NCBI RefSeq assembly: GCF_022458985.1
Contig: NC_061776.1
Coordinates: 4,758,088-4,822,087, forward strand
Source: Mugil cephalus
Lineage: Eukaryota; Chordata; Actinopteri; Mugiliformes; Mugilidae
Direction of reading: 5' to 3'
Length of the DNA: 64,000 nt
Shown: positions 24,262-62,075 of the stretch, one piece after another
How the letters are laid out: every line of letters begins with the position of its first letter
Position numbering within the stretch: the stretch's first letter is position 1
Notes under the pieces: generated by a model
Database searches by the model: none
What the model was told of the DNA's origin: nothing
What the model saw: the letters and a program-made list of their open reading frames with translations, nothing else
Program-made: the position numbers and the translations under genes

Positions 24262-24516
24262 GTGATAAAATAATATAGTGTTTCCAAGGGCAGAGGGACC
24301 TTTGACTGAGGTGTAACTATCAATGAGGAAGCAATGTTTCAAGTAGGTTGCTCAATGTTTTGGAATGTCGTAAAGCCTAATAAGCCTCACTCTTCCTGCC
24401 CTTACACGCCTCCATTCTGCCAATGTATTTCTTGGTTCCCTCCCCTTTAGATTAGAGCTCAGAGATTCACTTCTAAGAAATAGAAACTCACGGAGTCGCT
24501 GACACTGAAAGCAGAG
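24262..24516 (+). promoter_or_regulatory. Upstream flank and ISRE-like motif of TRIM copy 4
   Basis: Bases 24262-24380 match the flank of copy 2 ('gtgtttccaagg', 'tgttttggaatgt'). The proximal part keeps 'ttggttccctcccctttag' and GAAATAGAAACT at 24477-24488, an ISRE-like core again ending 28 bases before the ATG. The roughly 70 bases with the TATA-like box in copies 3 and 5 are missing, as if lost by recombination between two TTTAGAT repeats. Confidence 0.55.
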
Positions 24517-26183
24517 ATGGCGGAGAAAGGAGTTGAACTGGACCAAGAAACCTTTTCTTGTTCCGTCTGTCTGGATCTACTGAAGGATCCGGTGACTATT
24601 CCCTGTGGACACAACTACTGCATGAATTGTATTAAAAGCCACTTTGATACAGAGGATGAAAAAGAAATCTACAGCTGCCCTCAGTGCAGACAACTCTTCA
24701 CATCGAGGCCTGTCTTGATAAAAAACACCATGTTAGCAGTTTTAGTGGAGCAGCTGAAGAAGATTGGACTCCAAGCTGCTCCTGCTGATCACTGCTATGC
24801 TGGACCTGAAGATGTGGCCTGTGATTTCTGCACTGGAAGAAAACTGAAAGCCTTCAAGTCCTGTTTAGTCTGCCTGGCATCTTACTGTGAGAAACACCTT
24901 CAGCCTCATTATGATGTAGCTCCTTTAAAGAAACACAAGCTAGTGGATCCCTCCGAGAAGCTCCAGGAGAACATCTGCTCTCGTCATGATGAGGCGATGA
25001 ATATGTTCTGTCGAACTGATCAGCAGAGTATCTGTTATCTCTGCCCTGTGGATGAACATGAAGGCCACGACACAGTCTCAGCTGCAGCAGAAAGGACTGA
25101 GAGGCAGAGAGAGGTGGAGGTGAGACGACAAAACATCCAGCAGAGAATTCAGGACAAAGAGAAAGACATGGAGCTGCTTCAACAGGAGCTGAAGGCCATC
25201 ACTCAATCTGCTGATAAAACAGTGAAGGACAGTCAGGAGATCTTCACTGAGATGATCCGTCTCCTCCAGGAAAGAAGCTCTGATGTGGAGCAGCAGGTCA
25301 GATCCCAGCAGGAAACTGAAGAGAGTCGAGTCAAAGAGGTTCAGGAGAAGCTGGAGCAGGAGATCACTGGGCTGAAGAGGGAAGATGCTGAGCTGAAGCA
25401 GCTCACAGACATAGAGGATCACAACCAGTTTCTACACAACTACCCCTCGCCTACATATCACCCTGAGGTGACACACTTTCTCCCTATCCACCCTTTTCCC
25501 CTGCAGTACTTTGATGGAGTGAAAGTGGCTGTCTCTAAGACCAGTGATCGAGTGCAGGATTTTCTAAATGTAGAACTGACAAACATCTCACGGACAGTGG
25601 CTAAAGTGGATGTTTTACTGCCACAACCAGAGCCAAAGACCAGAGATGAATTCTTAAAGTATTCGTGTGAAATCACTCTGGATCCGAACACATTAAATGA
25701 AAGGTTGTGGCTATCTGAAGACAACAGAGAAGTAACAGTCATGATGTGGGAACAGTTCTATCCGGATCATCCAGACAGATTCACCGGATATTGGCAGGTC
25801 CTGAGTAGAGAGAGTCTGACTGGACGTTGTTACTGGGAGGTGGAGAAAGGAGAGGCAGGAATTTCAGTGGGTTGCATACAAAGATAATAATTCCGTTAAT
25901 GAAAAATTTGGAGAAAATGACAAGTCTTGGGCATTAGATTTTTACAAGAGTCGTTACAATTTCAGACATAAAAAAATACAAACTTCTGTCTCAGGTCCTC
26001 GTTCCTCCAGAGTAGGAGTGTACCTGGATCACAGAGCAGGTATTCTGTCCTTCTACAGCGTCTCTGAAACCATGACTCTCCTCCACAGAGTCCAGACCAC
26101 ATTCACTCAGCCGCTCTATGCTGGACTTTTGCTCAACGGTCCGGATGGAAACACTGCTGAAGCTGGGTGAGCTTGAACAGTGT
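24517..26183 (+). pseudogene. TRIM16-like copy 4, SPRY truncated by a 2-bp deletion
   Basis: The frame 24517-25887 encodes 456 residues: intact RING, both B-boxes, coiled coil, PRY and the start of the SPRY up to 'CYWEVEKGEAGISVG'. At about 25867-25870 'tttcagtgggttgc' replaces the 'tttcagtagtggttgc' of copy 5, a loss of two bases. The frame then ends after 'CIQR'. The remaining SPRY codons continue in another frame to about 26183, with a second indel near 26160. The protein, if made, would lack about 100 SPRY residues and probably could not bind the normal target. Because the RING and coiled coil remain, a dominant-acting short form is a possible alternative to a dead gene. Confidence 0.8.
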
Positions 26184-27262
26184 GGTCTGAGTCTGTTCAG
26201 CTGGACAAAACGTTAACACACTGAATTGTGCAGTAGACGGTTAAATCATCAGCATGTCAGCTGATGGAAAAATGGAGGCAGTGAACTCAGGGAATTTACT
26301 GAAGGATTAAGTCAATATCATTCATGATTGTCAAGAAGAAAAGTCTAATTTGTGCTGAGATTCTTCATATGCTTAATGGTAAGGTTTTAAATTTAATGTC
26401 TCTGACTTCCATCTTCATCATCTTCATTAGCAGACATTGTGTTGTCCACTAGAGGTCGATCTTTACAAATATGTTATTCTATCCTACATTGTTTTTATTT
26501 TCTCAGTTCTGACGATTATATCTGCCTTGTTTTGGCTAAATAATATGATAATGTAATATGTTTCTTGCAAGTGTCCACACACGGAATTTAGAAATAGAAA
26601 TGTGCAGTATTATTTTTTTTCCACTAACAAAATGTGTAAATGAACTCAAATCATCCAGTGCAGATCTTATTCCTATAGTCCTTTGTTTGTTCTTTTTAAC
26701 TTTCAAACACAATGCATATTATGACTTTATTTTACTGTTAATTTTATATCGTATTTTGCTTATGTCATGAATAAAAGTTCATTGTTTACATGTCTAACAG
26801 ATGCACATCCTACTTCTGTTGCCCAAGATGATGCATCTCTAAATTTTGCTTTATTTTAAGATGTTTTAATGGGATATTTTTGCACTGCTATTATCTGAAA
26901 GCTGAATATGAGACGTAATTATGCTGTGAATGATTACAACTTTACTTAAATGACAAACTGTGAGCATGGGAGTTTTTTATCCATCCATAATTTACTGATA
27001 TATTTTCAGTTTGATGACTTGTTTTTAGATATTAATATATTTCTGTGATCTGAAGAAGAAATAGATAAATAAAGTCTCCAAACCAAATGCATTTCGGTTG
27101 TTTTCTCTCCATTAGTATTAGTGGATGAGATTTTGGATATGAATATTTAAAGGGTAACTAGTCTCCTGGTAGTCATTATTATTATTATTTAATTTAGCTT
27201 GTGATTATTACCTCCGCTTTAGTAGTTAGCATGTAGCCTTTTTCCTAGAGTTTATGTAAGCA
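26184..27262 (+). repeat. Shared 3' flank of TRIM copy 4
   Basis: Parallels the flanks of copies 3 and 5, including AATAAA at 27068-27073 and 'gaatatttaaagggtaacta'. It then continues to match copy 5 further ('tattacctccgctttag', 'ttagcatgtagcctttt') up to about 27262, which gives a 3' limit for the duplicated unit. Confidence 0.75.
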
Positions 27263-27931
27263 TGTCGACAGCAGTGGACAGCAACATCGTTTTGACCAGG
27301 GAGGACATGAGCAGGATAGTCTGGCCTTTTTGGACTGTTTGGAGCATGTTGAAGAAGACCAAGCCTCAACATTGAAGTATACAGGAAAGACGAGTACCGC
27401 AGGAGGAAGAACATCACCATCCCCTACATAGCTGGTGTATCGGAGAAACTAAGAAGAATCTTCGGAAAACGCCGTGTCCCAGTTTATTTGAGACCTGGCA
27501 ACACACTTAGACAAAAACTGGTCCACCCCAAAGACAAAACACTCAGACAAAAACAGAGTAATGTAGTGTATGCTGTTCAGTGTAGTGAGGAATGTACACA
27601 CTTGTACATTGGAGAAACAAAACAAACCATCCACAAGCACATGGCCCAACACAGGAGAGCCAGCTCATCAAGGAACGACTCAACAGTCCACCTCCACCTG
27701 ATGGACAAAGGACACTCCTTTGAAGATAACAACGTTAAAGCCCTGGCCAAAGAGGACAGATGGTTTGAGAGGGGAGTAAAGGAAGCCATCTATGTCAAAA
27801 TGGAAAAACCTTCTCTAAACAGAGGAGGTGGACTGAGATTCAGTTTAGATCTATTTACAAATTCAGTTTTGACTTCTATCCCAAAGAAGTTTCAACAACA
27901 TTCACACCTTGAGACTGGAGGCTCCCACTAA
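27263..27931 (+). mobile_element. Penelope-like retroelement fragment with GIY-YIG endonuclease domain
   Basis: The open frame without an ATG runs from about 27374 to 27931. It includes 'RRKNITIPYIAGVSEKLRRI' and then a GIY-YIG-type core: 'VVYAVQCSEECTHLYIGETK', 'MAQHRRASS', 'HLHLMDKGHSFE' and 'ERGVKEAIYVKMEKPSLNR'. Penelope-like elements carry this endonuclease after their reverse transcriptase. Upstream of 27374 the sequence continues in another frame ('FLDCLEHVEED'), so it is frameshifted, and most of the RT is absent. In 'IHKHMAQH' the position usually held by the conserved arginine is histidine. It is a truncated relic between TRIM copies 4 and 5. Confidence 0.8.
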
Positions 27932-28725
27932 CAATAGCCTCGTTAGAGCTCATTCAATGTTTCTCGTTGCTATCTGCTGTCAGCACCATCTAGTTGATGA
28001 TTGTGAGAGACAAACTAGAGGGGACTACCAGCTGTCCGAATGGATCCTGGACTACCTCAGAAACCGACCTCACTTTGTGAAAGCCAGGAACTGTGTGTCT
28101 GACCTGCTCACCGGGAACACGGATGCCCTACAGGAGACTGCCTTGGCCCCTTTCTTTTCACGCTCCACACAGCAGACTTCAGATACAATGCCCACTAATG
28201 TGTGTTCTGCAGAAGTTCTCAAATGACTCTGTGGTTGTTGGCCTCATCAGAGACGATGACGACGCAAAGTACATATAACTTTGTGGACTGGCGTCAACGA
28301 AACCACCTACTGATAAATGCTGGGGAAACCAAGGAGATGGTGGTGGATTTTTGATGATGCCGTTCTACCTGGGTGTTCATCTCAACAACAAGATAGACTG
28401 GACTTACCACACTTAAGCACTCTACAAGAAGGGACAGAGCAGGCTCTACCTTCTGAGGAGACTTAGATCTTTTGGAGTGAAGGATGAGCTCCTAAAGACC
28501 TTCTATGACTCTGTAGTGGCATCAGTCATTCGGTATGCCGTAGTCTGCCTGGCATGGCCAAGACCAATAGCATCACAGACAGGGTAAGGTCAACAGGAAG
28601 CCCAGCTCCATCTTGGGCTGCTGCATGGTTTCGGTGAGGGAGGTGGGTGACAGGAGAGTCCTGACTAAACTGTCCTCCATGCTGAACAAAGAAACCACCC
28701 CCTGCAGGCTGACCTGACAACACTC
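27932..28725 (+). mobile_element. L2/CR1-type LINE reverse transcriptase fragment
   Basis: Broken frames include 'QLSEWILDYLRNRPHFVKAR', 'GVHLNNKIDWTYHT', 'ALYKKGQSRLYLLRRLRSFG' and 'FYDSVVASVIRYAVVC', the C-terminal RT region of L2/CR1-like fish LINEs. It abuts the Penelope fragment directly. Several stops and shifts show it is inactive. Confidence 0.8.
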
Positions 28726-28727
28726 AG

Positions 28728-28935
28728 TACGTTTACATGAATGTGAAAAAAAAAAAACAAATTATTGCTTTAATCTAACTTTAACTGGACAACTTAATTG
28801 CATGTAAACATGTTACTCCGACTAAAATCAGAGTTCTCCTTTTCAGATTAAGACGCCCAGATGATGTGATTGGGAATCAATTTTCTCCACATGTATACAC
28901 TTAATTGGACTTAAACTAGGTATTAACGCATGTGT
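28728..28935. repeat. MITE-like repeat, related copy inverted in slco5a1 intron 4
   Basis: One end reads 'cagtacgtttacatga' and the other 'gcatgtgtgcatgctccaca'. The reverse complements of both occur at 52207-52425 ('gtggagcatgtgcacacg' and 'tgcatgtaaacgtactgagt'). Internal phrases such as 'aactttaactggacaactta' also correspond. It is non-coding and probably a non-autonomous DNA element. Confidence 0.6.
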
Positions 28936-29215
28936 GCATGCTCCACAACATTTTTACACTTACAAGGTTCATTACTTTTACCATTCAATATGTACTGTGA
29001 ACAACTCTGTGCAGTGTCTGACAATTATCGGTGCAATTCAATACTTTTTGTATGCATGCCAATACTGGTATTTTTTATTATATTTTATCTATTATTTATC
29101 TTTCAGACAGCCCACTCTTTATTCTTGTTATTTTTGGCCCATATGTATTCTGTTGTAACACGCAATTTCTCCATTGCAGGACAAATAAAGGCTTTCTAAT
29201 TCTAACTGTAATCCT

Positions 29216-29419
29216 ACTTCCTGCTCTCAGACACAGCAGCTCCACTCTGTCCACGTACTTCCTGGTTCCCTCCCCTTTAGATCTGTATAACATGTGGAGA
29301 AGTGTAAGAGCTGACTGGCCCCATTCACTAGACAAACACATGACTTTTAGATCAGAGCTAAGAATAGTTTCACTTCTAAGAAAGAGAAACTCACTGAGTC
29401 ACTGACACTGAGAGCAGAG
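29216..29419 (+). promoter_or_regulatory. Promoter-proximal region of TRIM copy 5: TATA-like box and paired ISRE-like motifs
   Basis: TATAA is at 29286-29290. AGTTTCACTTCT (29366-29377) and GAAAGAGAAACT (29380-29391) form an inverted pair of ISRE-like sites, the second ending 28 bases before the ATG. It is nearly identical to copy 3 despite the roughly 10-kb spacing and the frameshift in the gene it precedes. Confidence 0.55.
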
Positions 29420-31091
29420 ATGGCTCAGAAAGGAGTTGAACTGGATCGAGAAGCAATCAGCTGTTCCATCTGTCTGGATCTACTGAAGGATCCGGTGACT
29501 ATTCCCTGTGGACACAGCTACTGCATGAACTGTATTAAAAGACACTTTGATGGAGAGGACAAGAAGAAACAAACCCACAGCTGTCCTGAGTGCAGACAAC
29601 TCTTCCCATCGAGGCCTATCCTGGTGAAAAGCACCATGTTGGCAGTTTTAGTGGAGCAGCTGAAGAAGACTGAACTCCAAGTTGCTCCTGCTGATCACTG
29701 CTATGCTGGACCTGAAGATGTGACCTGTGATGTCTGTACTGGAAGAAAACTGAAAGCCTTCAAGTCCTGTTTATTCTGTCTGGCATCTTACTATGAGAAA
29801 CACCTTCAGTCTCATTATGATGTAGCTCCTTTAAAGAAACACAAGCTGGTGGATCCCTCCAAGAAGCTCCAGGAGAACATCTGCTCTCGTCATGATGAGG
29901 TGATGAAGATGTTCTGTCGTACTGATCAGCAGATTATCTGTTATCTCTGCCCTGTGGATGAACATAAAGGCCACGACACAGTCTCAGCTGCAGCAGAAAG
30001 GACTGAGAGGCAGAGAGAGGTGGAGGTGAGACGACAAAACATCCAGCAGATGATCCAGGAAAAAGAGAAAGATGTGAAGCTGCTACAACAGGAGCTGAAG
30101 GCCATCGCTCACTCTGCTGATAAAACAGTGAAGGACAGTCAGGAGACGTTCACTGAGATGATCCGTCTCCTCCAGGAAAGAAGCTCTGATGTGGAGCAGC
30201 AGGTCAGATCCCAGCAAGGAAACTGAAGAGAGTCGAGTCAAAGAGGTTCAGAAGAAGCTGGAGCAGGAGATCACTGAGCTGAAGAGGGAAGACGCTGAGC
30301 TGAAGCAGCTCTCAGACACAGAGGATCACAACCAGTTTCTACAAAACTACCCTTCGCCTACACATCACACTCAAGTGACACACTTTCTCCCTATCCATCC
30401 CTTTTCCCTGCAGTACTTTGATGGAGTGAAAGTGGCTGTCTCTAAGACCAGTGATCGAGTGCAGGATGTTCTAAATGAAGAACTGACAAACATCTTGCTG
30501 AAAGTGACTGAAGTGGATGTTTTACTGCCACAACCAGAGCCAAAGACCAGAGATGAATTCTTGAAGTATTCATGTAAAATCACACTGGATCCAAACACAG
30601 CACACAAGAAGCTGGTACTGACTGAGGGAAACAGAAAAGTAACAGTCTTGAGGATGGAACAGTCTTATCCGGATCATCCAGACAGATTCACTGCCAGTGG
30701 TCAGGTCCTGAGTAGAGAGAGTCTGAGGGGATGTTGTTACTGGGAGGTGGAGAAAGGAGAGGCAGGAGTTTCAGTAGTGGTTGCATACAAAGACAATAAT
30801 TTGGTCAAAAAAATATTTGGAGAAAATGACAAGTCTTGGGCATTAGATTTTTACAAGACTCGTTACAATTTCAGGCATAATAAAATCCAAACTCCTGTCT
30901 CAGGTCCTCGTTCCTCCAGATTAGGAGTTTACCTGGATCACAGAGCAGGTATTCTGTCCTTCTACAGCGTCTCTGAAACCATGACTCTCCTCCACAGAGT
31001 CCAGACCACATTCACTCAGCCACTCTATGCTGGACTTTTGCTCAACGGCCCGGATGGAAACACTGCTAAACTGGGTGAGCTTGAACAGTAG
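29420..31091 (+). pseudogene. TRIM16-like copy 5, one frameshift in the coiled coil
   Basis: The first frame, 29420-30226 (268 residues), has the RING, both B-boxes and most of the coiled coil. An extra A near 30216 ('cccagcaaggaaactg' against 'cccagcaggaaactg' in the other copies) shifts the frame to a stop at 30226. The rest of the coiled coil, the linker and a complete PRY-SPRY continue uninterrupted in the second frame to the stop at 31091. B-box 1 also has tyrosine at the position of C125 ('ASYYEKHL' against 'SYCEKHL'), a lost zinc ligand. One indel alone could be an assembly error, but together with the cysteine loss it suggests early decay. Confidence 0.8.
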
Positions 31092-32102
31092 ATTATCAAA
31101 GAGAAAAGTCTAATTTGTGCTGAGATTCTTTATATGTTTAATGGTAATGTGTTAAATCTGAATCATTTTTAGATGAATGTCCTATCTGACTTCCATCTTC
31201 ATCATCTTCATTTGCAGACATTGTGTTGTCCACTAGAGGTCGGTCTTTACAAAGATGCTATTCTACCCTACATTGCGTTATTCTCGCTGTAAATTCTGTT
31301 CTGACGAATATGTCTTGTCTTATTTTGACTAAATAATATCGTGAAAAAAAAAGTTGATGTTTATTTCAAATCTCCACAAAGTTTTGGCAGATTTAGAAAT
31401 ATTTCCTAACAAAATGTGTGAATGAACTCAAATTATGTAGCGCATATTTAGTTCCTGTTATCATTTTATTTCTTTTTAACTTCCAAACATGATACCTATC
31501 ATGAATTTATTTTACTGTTAATTTTTATATCATATTTCGATTATGTCATGAATAAGAGTTCATTGTTTACATGTCTAACAGATGCACATCTTACGTCTGT
31601 TGCCCAAGTTGATGCATCTATAAATTTTGTTTTATTTTAAGATGTTTTAATGGGATATTTTTGCACTACTATTATCTGAAAGCTGAATATGAGACATAAT
31701 TATGCTATGAAATATTACAACTTTACTAAAATGACAAACTGAGCATGAAAAAGGTGCAGGATACTAACCTTTGTGTCATATATATAATTACAATGCAAAT
31801 GCACATATCCTTCTGATTCATTTATTGATATATTTGCAGTTTGATTCGATATATATATTAATATATTTCTGTGATCTTATGAAGAATACATAGATAAATA
31901 AGGTCTCTAAACCAAAAGCGTTTCCGGTGTTTTCTCTAAGTTAGTAAATGAGATTTCGGATATGAATATTTAAAGGGTAACTCATCTCCTCATAGTCATC
32001 ATTATAATTGTTTTTATCATTATTATTCCATTTAGCTTGTTATTATTACCTCCGCTTTAGCAGTTAGCATGTAGCCTTTTCCCTAGAGTTTATGTTAGCG
32101 TG
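31092..32102 (+). repeat. Shared 3' flank of TRIM copy 5
   Basis: Matches the flanks of copies 3 and 4 through 'gaatatttaaagggtaact', and copy 4 further through 'tattacctccgctttag' to about 32102. The polyadenylation signal position reads AATAAG (31897-31902) instead of AATAAA. This is the end of the TRIM array. Confidence 0.75.
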
Positions 32103-32279
32103 CTGACTATTTAAGTAAGTCCAGTTAACGAGACAATTAAGTTCAGGCATAATTTAATGAAGGCCGAATTAATCGTTAGACAGCACCAACTCAGACACAT
32201 GTATAAATTTAACAATTTTCACGTGAGCTACGTTAACGTATGTAGAACAACCTTAAAAATGTATAAAAAGTCAACGGGA

Positions 32280-33305
32280 TTCCGCGACACTTTCTTCTTT
32301 GTTCTTAATTTTAGATTTTAGACGTCACGTTGTTATTATTGGAGTTATTATTTTAAAAGTGGTTTCATCTTTGATTTTGGGTTTAAAGCATGCACTAAAG
32401 CAAGTGTTTTTTGACATATTTCTAAATGCATCGTGAGGAGCAGTTTTTATTTTGAAGCGGTCACTTCCGGGTTCGCGGTGTCTTCTGCAGCTTGACGCAG
32501 TTGTTTTGAAAACAGCGACAGAGAAGCAGCTGAGCAGCACTGCAGTAAATCTGCAGCTCTCCCTCTCGTTTCTTCTCCCTCGTTCTTCCCTCGACGACTC
32601 CTTCTCTTCTCTTCTTTCCCTATTTTTTATTATTATTATTATTATTATTGTTATTATTTTTTTTTGTCACCCCTATGCTCCTCTGCAGGAATTTACGGAG
32701 AGAATATAATCTGGATGACAGCCTCGGAGGACAGCTGGTGCTGCTGATAACATTGGAGCCGGGGGTTGCCCTTGACTCGGAGAAGAGTTAATAAATGGGG
32801 GCATGATCGTAGAGAAAGGAATGACATTGTGAGTGTGTGATCTTCGGTGGCAGGGCTTTCAGGGATGCGGCGCTGGCTCTCCGGAGTCACTTCATCTCTG
32901 CCGGCCGCTGAGGGAGGCATCTGCAGGGAGTCCTGGCCCTGGAGCTCGGCTGATCGAGCTGAGGAGGCCTGAGCGGTCTCCACCTCCGGATTAGATGGTG
33001 GCAGAAGGCGAGTGTGCATGACCAGATAAACAGACCCATTGGCTGTCCTGCCTTTGCTGCAGATAAGCAGAAGCTGCATTTCCTCCCTTTGGTTGTCATT
33101 GTTGCTTTGTCTTTGGGCCTGTTTGGGCACCACACACTATTTGTGGGAGTACATGTACCGATTAATAATAAATGTAATGGGCAGTAGCCCCTGAATTGAT
33201 AATGCCCTTGGACTGGACAGGCATCTTTTTCTAAAAAATAAAAGTAAAAATAAATAAATATACAAAAAATAAAAAAATACAATACAGTGGGTTTGTTTGG
33301 GGATA
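32280..33305 (+). promoter_or_regulatory. slco5a1: Putative slco5a1 promoter and 5' UTR region
   Basis: GC content rises from about 32440, with an Ets-like 'cacttccgggttcgcgg' near 32462-32478, then a CTTCTC-rich stretch, a (TTA)n run at 32624-32650 and a polypyrimidine tract ending 'ctcctctgcag' at 32689. The last could be a splice acceptor for a 5' UTR exon. The A-rich stretch 33230-33290 precedes the start codon. The start site and any 5' UTR intron cannot be fixed by eye. Confidence 0.35.
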
Positions 33306-59447
<26,142 letters not shown>

Positions 59448-60470
59448 TCGAGGCCGGATTTCTAAGTTTAGTCGGCATCACTGAGAGGGGGGAGGGGAGG
59501 GAGGGATGGAGGGGTTGTTTATTCCGACCGGACCCTGAGACCAGTACCAGACATGAATAAATAAAAAAAACAAAAAAAAAAACAAATCAAATCTGCCAGG
59601 GTGGTGGAAACGTCAGTGAGTGGACGAAGCTTTGGATGGAGGACAGTTCATCACCCCCCCCCCAACCCCCCCACCTCCCCTCCCCTCGCCCCACCCTCTC
59701 CCTCCCTCCCTCCCCCCCCACCTCGGCAGTATGTGCCTTCTGTCTCCACCGTCCTCACATGGACACAACAAAACACACAGGAGGAGGAAAAGAGTCCCTG
59801 AACGGATACCTCAGCATCACCGGTCCTCCTCCTCCTCCTCCTCCTGCTCCTCCTCCTCCTCACGGCTCTGTGATTCTTCTTCTTCTCCTTCCTCTTCTCG
59901 TCTTTCCTCTCCGTCTCCTCCTCCTCCTCCTCCTCCTGCTTCTTCTGTTCTTTCTTTCATTTCTTCACCGTGGTGTGAACACGTTTCTCTTCTCTACATA
60001 TCGCCGCTCTCTCTCTCTCTTTCTCTCTTAAAAAAAAATAAACAACAACAACAACACAAAGGCAACAAAAAACCAAACCTAAGGAAATGTGATACATTCA
60101 GATGAAGTGTTAGGAACTGGAAACCGATGGCATGGTGCTACGTGTAAAAAAAAAATAATGTGTAGAGTCCTTTTCTTTTCTTTTTCCTGTTCTTTTTGGT
60201 CGTATTATTAGTTTGTTTTTACGGTTGAAAACACTTGAAAGAAGAACCAGACTGGACCACAGGTCACCTCCTCCTCCTCCTCCTCCTCCTGACACAATCA
60301 CTCGTAGTGTCACAGCTGGAAGTCGGATTATTCGGGTTTGCCAGTTCCATACAACACATCCGTACATCCGACTGATAAGTGGCTTAACCTCAAAATGCAT
60401 TTTTCTCCCAGACGAGTCTTCAAGAATCCTCGGAAAAAAATAAATAAATAAATAAAAATAACGGACATTT
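59448..60470 (+). other. slco5a1: slco5a1 3' UTR region with polyadenylation candidates
   Basis: AATAAATAAA at 59556-59565, followed by A-runs, is the nearest candidate signal. A second candidate cluster (AATAAATAAATAAATAAA) is near 60438-60456. Between them are C-rich (59655-59720), (TCC)n (59825-59935) and (CTC)n (60266-60290) tracts, which account for several long but meaningless frames. Confidence 0.5.
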
Positions 60471-61559
60471 GTCCTCAGATAAAGGAGTAGTTGACCACGC
60501 TGTAGCGTCGTATTCTCTCCCTACGCTCCTCCTTATTTAATGGTAACGGTCATCTGGTCTGAAACAAGAAGATTAGCAGCAAAAAAAAAAAAAAGAAAAG
60601 AAAAATGAGCTAAATCCCTGGTGCCGTGCAGCAGATGCGTCAATCGGAATTTATTATTCTGTTCACGCCTTGTTTCACCCCAAACCCAAACAGTCACATG
60701 ACCAGAAACTTAAATTGTTAATTTGGTGGCTCAGGTGGCTCAATGAAGAGTATTCACCAGTGACTACAGGTAAACATAAAGATGGTTACTGTCATTGTAG
60801 CAGAGCAACAACAAAATTGGTGTGAAATAAACAGGAGACTTCAAAATAAAACACAACAACTGACGATAATTAGTGCAACAATCAGTCAGTAAATATTAAT
60901 CCCATTAATAGCATTCAATTCATTTATAACCTGCCTCTAAAAGTGAGTTTACTACAAAATAAATTAGAATTTTTGAGCAGCAGGAGTTTTCTGCAATATT
61001 TTAGTTTATTTTTAATAATTGGATGACATGGCCGAGGTTTGATCAGATTATGTAATTATTCACTTGGAATTTATTTTATTTTTTAAATTATTTTTATGGA
61101 ACACAAAACAAGTGTCAATTCCCCCCTCCAAAATAAATAAATAAAATAAAAAAATTATAATAATAATTCAAAAAAATCAGGACGATAGAAAGTATTCACC
61201 AATGGTGAATCTGCCTCTAAACATTTTGTTTATTTCTCCATTAGTTGACCATAAAAACCCATTATTCCTAACTAGTATCAGAGTTGTGATCAGCCCTCTG
61301 GCGACACCTGTTGGCTGGATGAGGAACAGCAGCCTGGTCCTGGTTATATCCTGGTAACATTTAGTAAATAATGCCAATATATAATAAAACAAACACCTCT
61401 GTGTCTATTGGATCATCCTCCAACCAATTAGACCATTTTACTGTGAAGCAACTCAACTCCCACACACACACAAATGACACGCATTTTTCCCAAATTAACA
61501 GTAAAATAACAAAAGCAAATGATAATTACTAATAACTGTGTCATATTCATGTGCACCAA
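60471..61559. other. Downstream AT-rich DNA, nothing recognised
   Basis: AT-rich with A-runs near 61128-61160. No gene, RNA or named repeat is supported here. Confidence 0.5.
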
Positions 61560-61710
61560 TCAGCCACAACATTATGACCACTGACAGGAGAAGTTAACAA
61601 CATTTAAACCATCTTCTGACAATTCAGTGTTCTGCTGGGACATGTAGCACCCACCTAGACCAGATCAGACACCCCCACCCCATAGCAATGACACTCCTTG
61701 GCCTCCAAAT
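61560..61710. repeat. Truncated copy of the intron 4 MITE
   Basis: 'cagccacaacattatgacca' followed by 'catgtagcacccacctagac' and 'cacccccaccccatagcaat' matches 50715-50850. It ends abruptly and is followed about 40 bases later by the 320-bp dispersed repeat. Confidence 0.7.
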
Positions 61711-61749
61711 TCACTAGATCCTCCCTGAGACCCTGCGTCCTCATATGTG

Positions 61750-62075
61750 GACATTGAGTTTTGCAAATTCTACAGTTGAAACTCGTTTATTTATGCTTAT
61801 TGGTTTGATATGATGCAAAAATTAAACAAATTCTGTCAACAGTAACGAGCAACGACGCCACTAATTAGCAAGAAGTTTGAGATTTTGTCACTCACTGGTG
61901 ACTTTATTGTAATATAAAGCAAAATAATCCCTGTGTCCACATATGAGGACGTAGTTTATTTTTCAAAAACAACTTCCCGTTCGAAGGTGATGCTTAATTT
62001 TCATACATCTTGGTTCCTGCTAATCCCGAATACCTTGGAGAAATTAAAAATGTATCACAAATAAATCAACCCTCA
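61750..62075. repeat. Dispersed ~320-bp repeat, copy B
   Basis: The counterpart of 58515-58840 in the same orientation, with scattered substitutions such as 'aatataaagcaaaataatcc' for 'aatatacagtaaaacaatcc'. Confidence 0.85.

Noticed and set aside
27488..27931. Considered as a host gene because the 147-codon frame is long and clean
   Set aside because: The GIY-YIG core and its order match Penelope-like elements, it lacks a convincing promoter, and it is next to another retroelement fragment.
59620..60105. 161-codon frame with long Pro and Ser runs in the 3' UTR region
   Set aside because: Produced by C-rich and (TCC)n tracts; no domain, and it lies after the slco5a1 stop.
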